Assembly: GCA_016584495.1 (NCBI GenBank)
Contig: WAID01000004.1
Span: forward strand, 3,596,001 to 3,660,000
Length of the DNA: 64,000 bases
Direction: 5' to 3'
From: Celoporthe dispersa
Taxonomy: Eukaryota; Ascomycota; Sordariomycetes; Diaporthales; Cryphonectriaceae
Shown here piece by piece: positions 10,576 to 21,884 of the stretch. The notes beneath the pieces were generated by a model, which was given only the letters and a program-made list of their open reading frames with translations, did not search any database and was not told the DNA's origin. Position 1 is the first letter of the stretch, and every line of letters starts with the position of its first letter. Made by a program: the position numbers and the translations under genes.

Positions 10576-13500
10576 ATGGACGCCGCCGCCGTCTTCCAGC
10601 AGGGACTTGGCTCCATGATCCCCCGGCAGCCGCAGCAGTACTTCTTCCACCCACAAGCGCCCTCTACGTTTCCACAGCCAGTCCAGTCCGCTACTCCCCT
10701 GCGACGGCCTCCAACCTCGCACCGAGACGAGGAGGAAGGCAATCCGCACCGCATCGCACATACTCTGACCGCGTGTTGCCGCTGTCGACAGGCAAGTACC
10801 CTTGACTCCACGCCCCCAGGGCATTCCACCCCTCTGGCGCATTACCACACAATCCCATTTTTGGACCCCTCAAAGGGACCTCTCTCCCTCTTTCTCTCCT
10901 CCGCACTCCGGCGGCAACTCCAGCGGTCCTCGATCCGTCCCGGTGGCTGCTTCACAGAGCTGACAACCCATCTTCCGGTTCTAGCGCAAGACGCGATGTG
11001 ATCCCACACTCCCTCGATGCCTCCCGTGCGAACGGTCGGGGTCCGTCTGTGAATACTTCGACACGACCCGAGGGAAGAAGATCAGCCGGTTCTATGTGGT
11101 CAAGCTGCAGGAGAAGGTCCGACAACTCGAGGCCGAGCTCTCGCAATATACCGACGAAGACAATGATCATCCCGAGAGCGCCGAAGACCTCGTGCGGCCT
11201 GGTGGCCTGGTCAAGCTCAACGAGTCCGACGAGACGCCTCGGTACCTGGGCCCAAGTTCCGGTATTGCCATGACCAGGCTGCTCATGGAACAGGCCAAGC
11301 GCTATACGGACTCGCAGCGCATATCAGAACTTATACCCGACGTGCGGGCTAGGAGGTTAGACCGCCTGAATAGGATGCAGAGTATTGTTCATCCGGGCGC
11401 AAGCATCAGCGGGCCTGCTGGCCATGCTGCCAACAAGAAGAGCTTCCCCATGATCAGCGAGCTTCCCGCCTCGAACTTGCCCTCGCGGCAGGTGACGGAC
11501 AAACTGATCGAGGTCTTCATGTCGAGAGGTATGGTATCGAGTGGTCCTCGCTCAAGCAGCAAACCAATCTGTGTCCAACACGAGAGTGTGCTAACTCATG
11601 CCTACAGCGCAGTACTTCACTCCGACCCTGCACGAGAAAGTCTTCGCAAAGGATCTGCAAGAAGTCTATGATGGCAACAAGGACTCGTACAAGAACTTTG
11701 TGGTGAGGATGGTGCTTGCCATCAGCCTGCAGAAGCTTGATATCCAGTACGCAGGCCTCGCCGACAGTTATTACCTAGCAGCCATGCAAGATTTCGAGAA
11801 CGTCATTCGGACCAAGGATCTCAAGACGCTGCAATGCCTAGTCTTGATCGCTCTATATTCCCTGCTAACGCCCACCCGCAACGTCGTCTTCCACATCATT
11901 GGCCTCGCCACCCGAATATGTCAGCAGCTTGGTCTGGCCGATGAGAAGACCATCTCTGCCGGCTACAACATGGGCCTGATCGATGCACTGCAGATGGACA
12001 TGCGCCGCCGGCTGAGCTGGATCGTCACCGGAGAGGAGCTCGGTCTTGCACAGTCCATGGGTCGGCCGAATGGCTTCGCCAAGGGCGACGACTTCATCGA
12101 CGTTCAGTTCTTCGGGACTGTCGACGACGAGTTTATCACAGAACAGGGCATCCAGGCCGGACCGCCCAGCGAGAAGAAGCTGGTCGCGGTCCACTTCTGT
12201 AAGATGCGCCTGCGGGAGGCCGAGATTCGGAGGATCCTGTATGAGAAGAAGCGCTCGGAGCCCAAGGATGCGAGCAGCCCCCTTTTCCTCGAGATGGAGC
12301 GAAAGATCAAAGAATGGATCGACATGGCCCCAGTAGAGCCTGTGTGGTGCAAGCCATGGCAAGTATCTTCGCACCACCATTCGTCCGAGCTCGAGAAGCT
12401 AACCGAACCACAGGTTCACCGGTCGATACCACACTATGGTGATCAGCCTCCACCGGCCGTCGCCCCAGATTCCCAGACCGACCAGCCGTTCAGCCCTGAT
12501 ATGCTATGACTCCTCAGTGTACACCATCAACCTCTCGAACCAACAAATCAAGAAGTCTGCAGTCGACATCACGTGGGAATTCGTGCTCTGCCTCAACATG
12601 TCGCTCAACGTCCTTCTGTGGGCCATCTCGTATCGCGAAGTGAGGGAGGAGCACTCCAAGGAAGAAGTCGAGGAGATCATCAATGTTGCCTTGGATGTCA
12701 TCGATCAATGCTCTGAGCGCTGGCCCGGGACGAAGAATGCGTCGCAGCTCTACTCTGTCCTGGGGAGAGCGTGCCTGCAGAGCTATGACACGAATGACGA
12801 CCCATCGGACGCAGCGCCGAGCGCGTTCACGTCGCCTTTGCTGGCTGACAGCGACTCACCAGCCGCTTCCGAGAACTCCGTGCCCACGACGATATCGAAC
12901 GGGTCGGCTTATGCGCAGAACCAACAGCGGCCTCTCTTTACTCAGCCTGTCTTCGGCTACACCGTGGACGCACCAGAGAACATGAACGTCTTTAATTTCG
13001 ACACAAATCCCTTCCAACAGCCGACGTTCCGGTCCAACTCCATTTTCAAGAATCCCTCCAGCGACCCTATGGATGGCCGCCGGCCCTCGTATGGATACTT
13101 CCCGCCTGATTTCAAGCAACCATCACCCGGTGAACCTCCGGCTACAGACCTGCGGCCACCAGCACCTGTGAACTCTCACCACCAGACGCAGTCGCCTCCC
13201 ACGAATACGCGTTTGGACCAGATTCCAACACCTCCGGACTCGAATACTGCTGGTTCACACTCCTTCTCTCCGCCGCACACCATGTCGCCGGGCACGGCAG
13301 GAAGTCCGACACCAAAGATGACCTACAGCAATCCAATGCCGCTTGGCCCAGGGCAGCAGCAGCAGCAGCTTCCTCCGGTCCAGATCAAGTATGAGCGGGG
13401 CGAAACCCCTTCAACGCCCAACGCTCGTGCAAGCCCGCAACAAGCAACCCCGCAACAGCCAGGTTCCCATCGCACACCTACATTCACCGTTCCTGCCCTG

Positions 13501-13982
13501 CCGCAACATGTCAACAACGGACAAAGACAGCCACATCCGCAGCAGCAGCCACAGCAGCCGCCCCCGCAACAACAGCAGCAGAGGCCTCTACCACAGTCTG
13601 GTGGCGTCTCCGACTGGTTTTCACCACCGCCGCCCTTCATCTCGCCGTACTCTTTCAGCGGCATGAACTCTGCCAACGGCTTCTGGACCGAGTCAGCGGT
13701 GTCGAACGCGGCCTTCTCCGGCCTGATGGGCAGCGGTGATTACCCGGGCCCTAATCCGACTAGTGTTCCAGGTCCTACGAGTGGCTTCGGCGGCGGGCAG
13801 GGATGCCTTCTGCCTTCGGCTTCACTCCGCAGCGCCACGGCAGTCTCAGCGCCGACCAGCAGGTCGAGCTCATGAACATCCTCGAGACGGATGGCGTGGG
13901 CGAGATCAACAACTTCTTGGGCATGGACATGAGCGGGATTGGTGGGAACCCGGGACCAGATGGAAACATTCGCTGGAATTGA
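10576..13982 (+). CDS. Zn2Cys6 transcription factor 2 with two GC-AG introns
   Basis: Exons 10576-10791, 10985-11528, 11608-12358 and 12414-13982. The zinc cluster is C67-x2-C70-x6-C77-x6-C84-x2-C87-x6-C94, split by intron 1 directly after CRCRQ. A coiled coil follows (VVKLQEKVRQLEAEL), then a fungal middle homology region (YFTPTLHEKVF, VRMVLAISLQKL, GLATRICQQLGL). The C-terminal half is Pro/Gln/Ser-rich with poly-Gln tracts. Introns 1 and 3 have GCAAGT donors, the GC-AG class; using the nearby GT would break the zinc cluster or the WFTGRYHTM block. Near 13800-13802 (CAGGGATG) the frame slips; one added G gives the tail GMPSAFGFTPQ to IRWN-stop, about 1000 aa. A 65-nt intron at 13736-13800 would also restore phase but lacks a good donor. 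Targets are unknown. Confidence 0.9.
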
Positions 13983-14824
13983 GCACTCCACATATAGACA
14001 AAGAGTTGGTCGGACTAACCACCTCGCATCAACACGAGGGTTATATTTATTTGTATACAACATGAAGAGGTCTTTTTTTTTTTTTTTTTTTTTCAAAGGA
14101 AAGCGTTCGTTACCATGTAGGCGTCCTGGCATGTAGTCACTGATACCTATCTCGCACTCAGAGGGTGACACCTGTTTTTGACATCCTCTCCGACATAGAC
14201 CTGCGCTTCTTTTTTTGTTTTTTTTTTTGAGCCCTCGTGTTTCCTCGTGACGTCCTCATTTCCAAAAAGGGGGGGGTCTAGACCTCTTCGAGCCGCCACA
14301 TTGTGTCCACGCTCCGTCGAGCAAAACGCTGCCACCATCTCGAGATCAGATTTGAACTTGGACATCAGGCTTATCGATTCATCATGAGCATTTTGGGGGG
14401 GGGGGAGAGCTCTATATGGACCATACACAAGCCGGCAGAGAATAATCCAAAGTCATTAATCATTGGGGGGTACGATTTGAAAATGATCAATTCAGCACCC
14501 AAGAAAAACTATTCTGAACTAGGCACAATGTTAAGCCCTTGCGTTTGCTTCCGCTCCATCTGGAAAGAAAGAGTTCCGTAGATGTTACCACTCGCATGGC
14601 AGAATCAGAAGAAAGCATTGGTAGAAAGTAAAATAGTAGTAATAATAATAATAATAATAATAATATTGATAATAATCTTGTCGACGTACGAGCCAGGCTA
14701 TTTCGAAGGCGGGCGCGATCCTTTCTGGGGGTGTGGGTTGAGGCGCTGCTTCTCAAGCCAGCACTCGTGGAAGATTGTGGCGGGGGCTTCTTCTTTCTCT
14801 TGGAGGAGGTTGAGCCAGTGCTGC
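13983..14824. other. Convergent 3' intergenic region
   Basis: This lies between the ends of TF2 and the minus-strand gene. It contains a T21 run (14073-14093), a G-run (about 14396-14405) and an (ATA/ATT)n tract (14634-14663). A low-complexity continuation of the minus-strand gene into this stretch is possible and is discussed under that gene. Nothing else is supported. Confidence 0.5.
14634..14663. repeat. (AAT)n microsatellite
   Basis: About ten AAT/ATA trinucleotides in an otherwise mixed 3' flank. Translated on the minus strand it yields a spurious poly-Leu/Ile stretch. Confidence 0.85.
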
Positions 14825-17336
14825 CTACCCCTGTGGGACCCTCTGCTGCCAGAGTGACACGGCAATGGCCCGTTGCGTCGGAGGGGCGTACTCGCGTCCG
14901 TCGTCTGGGGGCCAGGCCCCGGGCAGAGGGCAAATGGATGGGGAGGGGCTGAACGGATGAGCGAGGTCTCTGGGGTCGAGAGCTGTTGACTTGTGCTGCG
15001 AGGCGTAGACGCTACTGGGGTTGGGGACAGAACGAGCGGCCTCGTCCGCGTCAGCCGCTTGTGTAAGACGCCGTTCCCTTTGTGCCTTGAACTCGGCCTC
15101 AACGTTCTTTCTGTGTAATAGATATGCGGTGCGGAACATTTGCTGGTCCAACACCCTTTCGTCCTCGACGGCCCGCCTGGCCGCCTCTACGTGGATGGTC
15201 TCCTCATTGGTTATCACTTCCAACTCCACGGCCGCCTGGGGCGAGACGAACGAAGGCAACTCCTTGTGTTTCGGTTCATCGTGCGGGTCAAAGCGGAGAG
15301 GTAACAGCGATGCGGGCGAGCATAAGTATTCCCATGAGCTGGTGAGGCCGATCCAGTTCTGGCACTGGCGGAGAACCTCGCACCAGTCGGTGCGGGCTGG
15401 GCTTCGACTCAGTTGGAACAAGGGTTGTCCTTCTACCAGCCGACTAATGCGCGCGACCATGAGGGCATGGCGCTGGAGCTCCTTCGGAGATGTCTGCACA
15501 AGGATGTGGCAGAGCAGGACGGAGTGCATCGCATCAGCAAGCAGCGGGTGGTACGTGGCCATCTCTGTGGTGGAAGCCAAGTACGTCGCCTGGTCCATGG
15601 GCTTGTGCACCATGGCAATCTGTGATGGAGAGTAGTCAGGCAGGCCCGCCGGCGGCGTGGCCACGAACAGCTCGTTGAGTCTATAGACTGTGTGTTTCCA
15701 CTCAACGTGAGCCGGCTCACCGCTCGGGGCAGGCCATCTGACCTTGGACTTGGACTGCATAACCTTCCTTGTGAAGTCGTCGGCAACATGGGCAGGATAA
15801 TCGGGCGAGTAGTGGAAGTTGGACAGGTAGGCCAGGTAGTCCCGCAGTGCTTTCTTTGCATACATCTTGACGGCCTTTCGTGCCTCCAAAAGCTTGGTCT
15901 CGTTGAGTTTCTCCTCTGCGGTAAGCTCCCGGGGAGGAGGTGTCTGCGCACTAGATACCGATGCTGAGGCCTGTGTCTCTCCGTACTGGGCCAGTCCTCC
16001 GCCTGTGGCCGGGGCACGGGGTCCAATGCGTCACCAACATGTACGCAAGCCATGGTAAGGAAGATGCCGGCGCGGGCGAATAGTAACTGGGCCTCGAGGC
16101 TGTTAGGCTGCTGACCCTCATCCGGCACGGCGTCAGCCCGCCGCCCGTTCCTCCCGTAGTGTTGTAGCTCCATAGACTGGGCCCCGGCCGAGCTATGCTT
16201 ATAGAGCACGTTGACGATGTTCAGGGCCTCTGTCAGGTCTTGTACGGCGCCTCTGTAGTCTTCTTTGAATACCTTGAGGGCGGCTCTTGTACGCAGAGCC
16301 TCGCACTCGGACGGCTGGCCCGCGATGAGCTCGTCAAGAACGCTCAGGCTGGTGGACTCGGCCATCTGCCTGCTGGGGATCTTCTCGTGGAAGAAGTGGA
16401 CGTATTTCGCGTCGAGGCTGTGCGGGTCCCGCTTGAGAACCAGGCCCGCGACATCCTCAAGGGAGGACGCGCTCTGCATGGTGGACACGCTGCAGGCGAT
16501 CTCGTCCAGGCGGTAGGCACGCGCTAGTTTCTGGGTGGCCTGCTCCCGAAGCTTGTGCCTGCGCTCGGCGCTCAGCATGGGCTGCTTGCCCCCGCCGAAC
16601 CCCAGGCCCAGGGCGGCGGCCTGGTGTGAATTGTCCAGGTTCTTGAGGGACACGAGGCCGCTGGCGGCGCGGACGGCAAGGTTTGTGGCATCTTCGACGA
16701 GGCGGCGGATCTTGAGCAGGTCGTAGAACACGGCGGCGTCGATTGGACGGGGAGGGGTTGGTTGTAGTTCTGGTTGGCGAGAAACTCCATGATCTCGGGT
16801 GGTAGCTGCAGCCATGGCCCGTGAAACGACGAGATGAAGCGCCAATGCCTATGGACCGAGAGCCCTGTAGTCAGCGACTGGACTGGAGCTATCTGCGCGA
16901 GAAGGAAGGGGAGGGAAGAAGCAAAGAAAAGAAGGAAAAAAACACAAAGTGGGAAAGAAGGAAAGAAAAAAAAAGAGAAAAGAAAAAGAAAAAAGGCAGA
17001 GAGACAGGACAGAGGGAGAAGGGCGGACAGCCACACCAAGTGCCGTCGACCCCGCGTTTGTAGGCGCCTGAGCGCGAGGGGGCCAAATAGAGACACTGAC
17101 TTGTTCCGACAAATTACGAGGGCGGAGGAGCTCTGAGGTCCCTGCATGGGAGACGTCGAGACTGCCTTGGTCCTGGAGGGCAGGCTCAAGGTGGTGGCAT
17201 CGTTCAAGGCCGCCTCGGGTGAAAGTGTGGTGTTTGACACGGGAGGTCGAATTTGCGTTTGTGACAAGGCCTCCTGCACGCCGCCATTGGTGCCAACTGC
17301 CGGGGCCTGCTTCTGCTTCTTCTTGTTCTTTGCCAT
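14825..17336 (-). CDS. Conserved fungal protein of unknown function
   Basis: Exon 1 is 17101-17336 (ATG at 17336, MAKNKKKQKQAP). A 252-nt intron follows, then one long exon from 16848. Exon 1 is disordered and Ser/Thr/Pro-rich. The second exon opens with HWRFISSFHGPWLQLPPEI, followed by a helical region with PIDAAVFYDLLKIRRLVEDA, LREQATQKLARAYRLDEIA, KYVHFFHEKIPSR and DYRGAVQDLTEALNIV (TPR-like), then KKALRDYLAYL. I recall ascomycete homologues annotated only as 'histidine kinase group protein', a label unsupported by any kinase motif here. The frame slips at C-runs near 16754-16757 and 16009-16021; adding one base at each gives 753 aa ending at 14825. A further missing G near 14828-14831 would replace the end with a Ser/Lys-rich tail, so the C-terminus is unresolved. 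Confidence 0.8.
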
Positions 17337-19190
17337 CCTGGCGAAGACGGCTGCAGCGTGAGGAAGATGGCAAGAGGAGGAAATATCAGATGAAAACGAG
17401 GGTATCAGGGTAGAAAAAGAAGGGCAGCTACGGACACGGCGTGCCAAGCATGGTGAGAGGGAGAGAAAGTGTGGTGAGGTTGAAATTGAATTTGACGCCG
17501 TATCCAGATCGGGTGTTTGAACTTCGAAAATCTCACCGCAGCGCGCGATGCAGGTACGAAGTACTCGAGCTCTCTTTCAAGCTGGCTGCATATGTTAGAC
17601 CAGCTCAGCTGTGCTGTAAGTACTGGTGACGGACGACGGCAGGGAGCCCTCCAGACGGGTCGCGGGTCTAGTACTTGTGTCGCGTTAACAGGTTCCCGGG
17701 GCGAGTCCTGCCACGGGCGATAAGACTCTACAAGACAGGGCTGTAGTCTATCCCTAGAGAGGCTACTTGCTTACCTGCCGCTGCAAGTGGCACTAGGGTA
17801 GTCTCCCCTGCCTTCCCTCAACCATTTCTAGAATTCCTCAACAACAACAACAACCAGTCGAGAGATTCCCAGCAGCCAACCAGATACATCCTTCATCGAT
17901 CTTCCTGTTCCATGTGTCTCGTCCGCCCGAGAGAGAGAGAGAGAGAGAGGTGGGAGGGAGAGAGAGAGGGAGAAACAGCGTCAAACTTGCGCGGGCAGCA
18001 ACAAACCGACTTCCATGATATTCTAGGGTGGCCTTTCCGTGTTTGCCACCTGGTCAAGCCATTATCTATCTATGTGTGACTATGAGCAGTCTCAGATAGA
18101 GCAGCCAATAGTATCAATCACCTCCTAGCTCTGCAGAGACACTTCCAGAACCCCCAATGGCATCTTTCCGCGTCCACCTGGTCCAGAGTGCTACACGTCC
18201 GAGTCACAGATTGAAGCTCCGGGGATGGGCGGCACCTGGATATTTAAACTCGTCTGCAACAGAAGATTGCCAGGCTCTGGTCAAGTTCACCTGGCAACGT
18301 CCGACCGATTCGGCATCCCTACATCACATGTGATATCCGCTGAGAGAATCTCCCCGCCAGGACCACCCATCATCATTGGGTCGGATCTCGCCGCGCAACC
18401 ATATCGGGATCTTTGCATGCAAGACATCGCAGCAGCCTGTCGCCTGCTCCTCGGGTGGGCTAATATCCGGCAGACGTGCAGTGCACGGGACTTCGGCCTT
18501 CGTACTTGCGCCGACAGCCCGTGCAGGAGGCCAGCAGGTACTGCAACGCACAATCCCACCATGGACACGAGTATCGACAACCTCGACGAACGCTTTGGTC
18601 CCTGGACCCACCCGCCGGGCAAGCAGCCGTTGAACTTGGCCCACATCACGCCGGCTCCTTTTCGGTGCCGCCCAGGCGGTTGCAACGGTCCCCAACGACA
18701 CAGTTCTCCTCAGGAAAATGATCCACCACGTCCTTGCCGTTTCCTTGGTGGAGACTGCATCCTTCAGTGCAAAAAGAACAAAAAATACCGGTGGCTGATC
18801 CGCTCTGTAACAGGAGAACTCTGGTTGGGCAGCCTGCGTGCGGGTCCGCCTCTGGGCCGTCCATGGTAACATGGCTTTTCCCCTTTGCTGCCACTGCTAC
18901 TCCTCGAGAGGACGGGCGGCCCCTCCAACAGCCATACCTGTCTCTGGGAGAAAGGGAGAAGGAGGGGGTTGCCTGTATGATGGCACGACGGCAGTCCATC
19001 CGGCTCCGGAGCAGATGTAACCTCTAGGATCTCGATCCTGGGGACTTTGCAACCTTGACTTTGCCCATATATTTTGGTGTCTGTGTGTTCATGAATATCT
19101 ATATATGCTTGTGGTCGTCATGACGCTGCGGCACGTATTGCATCTTCCAACCTTACCCACAGACAGGCCTTACAAAGAGCTCTCACTATT
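17337..19190. other. Intergenic, 1.85 kb
   Basis: Shared upstream region of the minus-strand gene at 14825-17336 and the P450 at 19191. It contains a (GA)n tract at about 17929-17949. Overlapping frames on both strands at 18225-18872 show no conserved features or splice-compatible structure and are not called. Confidence 0.45.
17929..17949. repeat. (GA)n microsatellite
   Basis: About ten GA dinucleotides followed by an imperfect purine-rich stretch, upstream of two divergently oriented genes. Confidence 0.85.
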
Positions 19191-20979
19191 ATGCCGCCTT
19201 ACTTTACAGACACAGCGCTTCCCTTGGCCAGCCTCTGGTTCTTTGGTCTAGTTGGCGTATGTTCCTTCTCTTTTTTTTTTCTTCCCCCTCTTCTTTCTAA
19301 CTTTTATCATTCCCTTAACAGATACCCCGTGCTTCTTTTACTAATTATGTGTTTAGGTCTCCATCTATCTAGTAGCAAGATGCGTCTATCTGCTCTACCT
19401 CCACCCTCTTGCCAGATATCCGGGCCCAAAGTTGGCAGCCCTCACCGAGGTCAGTCCTCGCCGCACAACTTCTCTTCCTACATACACTGCTTAGGGTCTC
19501 TAAACACAAATTTGTGATCAGACATGGCATAATCGCAACATGACCTGTGGTCGAGGATGCCTCAACATGAGGGAATTACACCGCAAATATGGTATGTCTC
19601 GGCACAAAGATGGTCTCTCTCTTGTTACTGACATGCCCCGAAGGTGATGTCGTGCGCGTCGGCCCAAACAGACTCTCATTTGCCACTCCTCAGGCCTACC
19701 GTGACATATACGGCCATGTCAAACACGGACAGGACCGCTTCCTGAAGAGCAAGTGGTACGAACTGGATGAACCTCGCATCGTCAGGGTCCGAGATCCCGT
19801 CGCCCACGCCGAGCAGAGAAGAGCCCTTTCGCACGCCTTCAGCGCTCGCGCCCTCCGGGACCAGGAAGACGTTGTCCATCGCTATGTCGACCTCCTGATG
19901 GGGCAGCTCGCCAAGCTGGGCGACGGCGGGAAGAAACCGGTGAATGCCACCCACGCCTGGGCCTGGCTGACCTTTGACGTGATCGGTGAGCCTACATCTC
20001 CCATACCCCGCTACCCGGGCCACGGATCATGATAGCACTGGCCGCTGACGCCCTCCATCACCTGTGAAGGGGACCTGGCCTTTGGCGAGCCGTTCGAGGC
20101 CGTGAGCAGGGCCTCCAACCAGTGGATCAACCTGATCCTGCAGTACGTCCAGCAGAGCTTTATCAGGCGCAGCGCCAAAAGGTACGGTCCCCTGGGCCCG
20201 CTGTACATGAAGTGGCGCAGCTCCCCGGAGATCCAAGCAGCGGCCGAGCAGCACCAGATCCTCACGAGCGAGAAGGCCAAGCGACGCCTTGAGCTGGGCG
20301 ACATGGGACGTGCCGACTTCTTCAGCCACCTCCTCAAGGGCGTCAAGCTCGACGAGGGCACCATCATCGGGAACACGGACACGCTGATCATCGCCGGCTC
20401 CGAGACGACCGCCACGACCCTGTGCGGGCTCACCTGGTACCTCCTCAGCCACCCAGCCTGCCTCCAGAAGCTGGCGGACGAGGTGCGCGGGGCCTTCGGG
20501 TCTGCGGACGAGATCACCGGCGACGCCACCGCCACCCTCCCGTACCTGCACGGCTGTATCGAGGAGGGCCTCCGCCTGTTCCCACCCGTCACCCTCGGCC
20601 TGCCCCGCGACTGTCCTGGCGCCGTCATCGATGGGCGTTATGTTCCCAAGGACACCATCGTGCACTGCGACCCCTGACCCTGCACACCAGCCCGCGCTAC
20701 TGGGTGGACAGCGAGAAGTACCGCCCAGAGCGATGGGTTGGCGCCGGGCTCGAGGGCGACGACAAGCGGGCGTTCCAGCCGTTCTCGACGGGACCCAGGG
20801 CCTGTCTGGGCCTCAACATGGCCTACATGGAGCTGAGGATCACCCTGGCCAAGCTGGTGTGGACATATGACCTGGAGATGGCCTGCAGCATCGACAACTG
20901 GTACGACGCCTGTGTCGATGTTGGCATCTGGAAGAAGCCTGACCTCATGGTCAAGTTTCACCCACGCGTGGTGGTCTAG
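19191..20979 (+). CDS. Cytochrome P450 monooxygenase, membrane-anchored
   Basis: Exons 19191-19256, 19357-19449, 19522-19591, 19644-19985 and 20070-20979; introns are 100, 72, 52 and 84 nt. The N-terminus (ALPLASLWFFGLVG, then VSIYLVARCVYLLYL) is an ER membrane anchor and leads into HPLARYPGPKLAAL, the proline-rich hinge. Core motifs are present: I-helix AGSETTATTL, K-helix EEGLRLFPP (ExxR), PERW, and heme loop FQPFSTGPRACLGL with the cysteine thiolate. After one C is added to the run at 20671-20674 the protein is 493 aa, normal for the family; without it a stop falls just before the PERW region. The sequence resembles the CYP65-type group of fungal P450s by general look only. No synthase, transferase or transporter lies nearby, so the substrate is unknown. 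Confidence 0.9.
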
Positions 20980-21884
20980 TGACTGCCTCTCGGGTCGGTC
21001 TTGGTGCCCTGGCGATGCTTGGTAAGGTCAACTGAGCTGTACCTGGACGGGCATGTACGCTCGTCACCATGGATGATGGCCATACTGAGATGCCGGGCAG
21101 GAGAAGAGTGTTCTGGCGAGGGAGCCACATGGCAAGGGCATACATAGTATGTATCTACATCTACATCTCGCCCAGCCCAGGACATCTTGAGAAGGCTGGG
21201 TACAGTGGTACAGCGAGCAACCATTCCCTCCCCCAATACGCGTCACGTTCTCTTTTTTGCCTTTTGCTATATCGGTGGCTGGGAAAGGCGAGCCTGCAGT
21301 TTTTGAAACGGACTGATTATTAAGAACGCCTTCTTCTCTTTGTTTTCGAGAGCTCTAGTGTAGCTGCCTGCCAATCAGAGATTTTAGGAGCAATTTCTGG
21401 TGTTTTTGCCAGCCTCGCTTTTTATTTTAGTGCAGGGAGCACCAAAATACACCCACGAGACCGCCAAAATAAAAGCCCAATCTGCGTCTCTGCCTCCTGA
21501 CCTTTTTTTTTTCCTTCTTTCTCTCTACTCTCTTTTCCTTCCTGCAAACAACACAACAATCACGCATCTACAGAATCAATTTGTCAATCTGTACAACGCG
21601 TCGTTGTTGTGCAACTCAATCTCATCAAGAAACAAACCCAATTGCCCTTTTTTTCTTTTCCCCTTTCTTGTTTTCCTACCACGTTCTTCTTCGTTTTCAA
21701 TTCGTTGACTTCTCTTGATCTTGCCGTCAAAGCACGGAAAGAAGATCATCAAGCGAGTCACCTTTCTCTCAAGTCCAACTTTTGCCAACCAGACTCTTTC
21801 CCCCTCCCCCTTCACACAAACCAACCTTCTCCTCCTCCCCTTCTTCTTCCTCATCTCCATCTCTTCTTCGCAGCCACCGTCAAG
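20980..21884. promoter_or_regulatory. Intergenic with pyrimidine-rich leader
   Basis: 3' flank of the P450, then a CT-rich region (about 21500-21880) typical of fungal core promoters and 5' leaders ahead of the ATG at 21885. No separate gene is supported. Confidence 0.45.

Noticed and set aside
13736..13800. A 65-nt intron near the end of TF2 that would restore the frame
   Set aside because: Phase works, but the donor (GTGATT) is weak and the putative branch site is far from the acceptor. One missing G in CAGGGATG explains the shift and matches the pattern seen in many other genes.
18225..18872. Long overlapping frames on both strands
   Set aside because: About 200 codons on each strand with no motif, no plausible splice partners and mixed composition; likely chance frames in GC-rich DNA.
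5102..20979. A secondary-metabolite cluster built from two Zn2Cys6 factors and a P450
   Set aside because: No polyketide synthase, NRPS, terpene synthase, transferase or transporter is present, and a conserved housekeeping-type gene lies between them.
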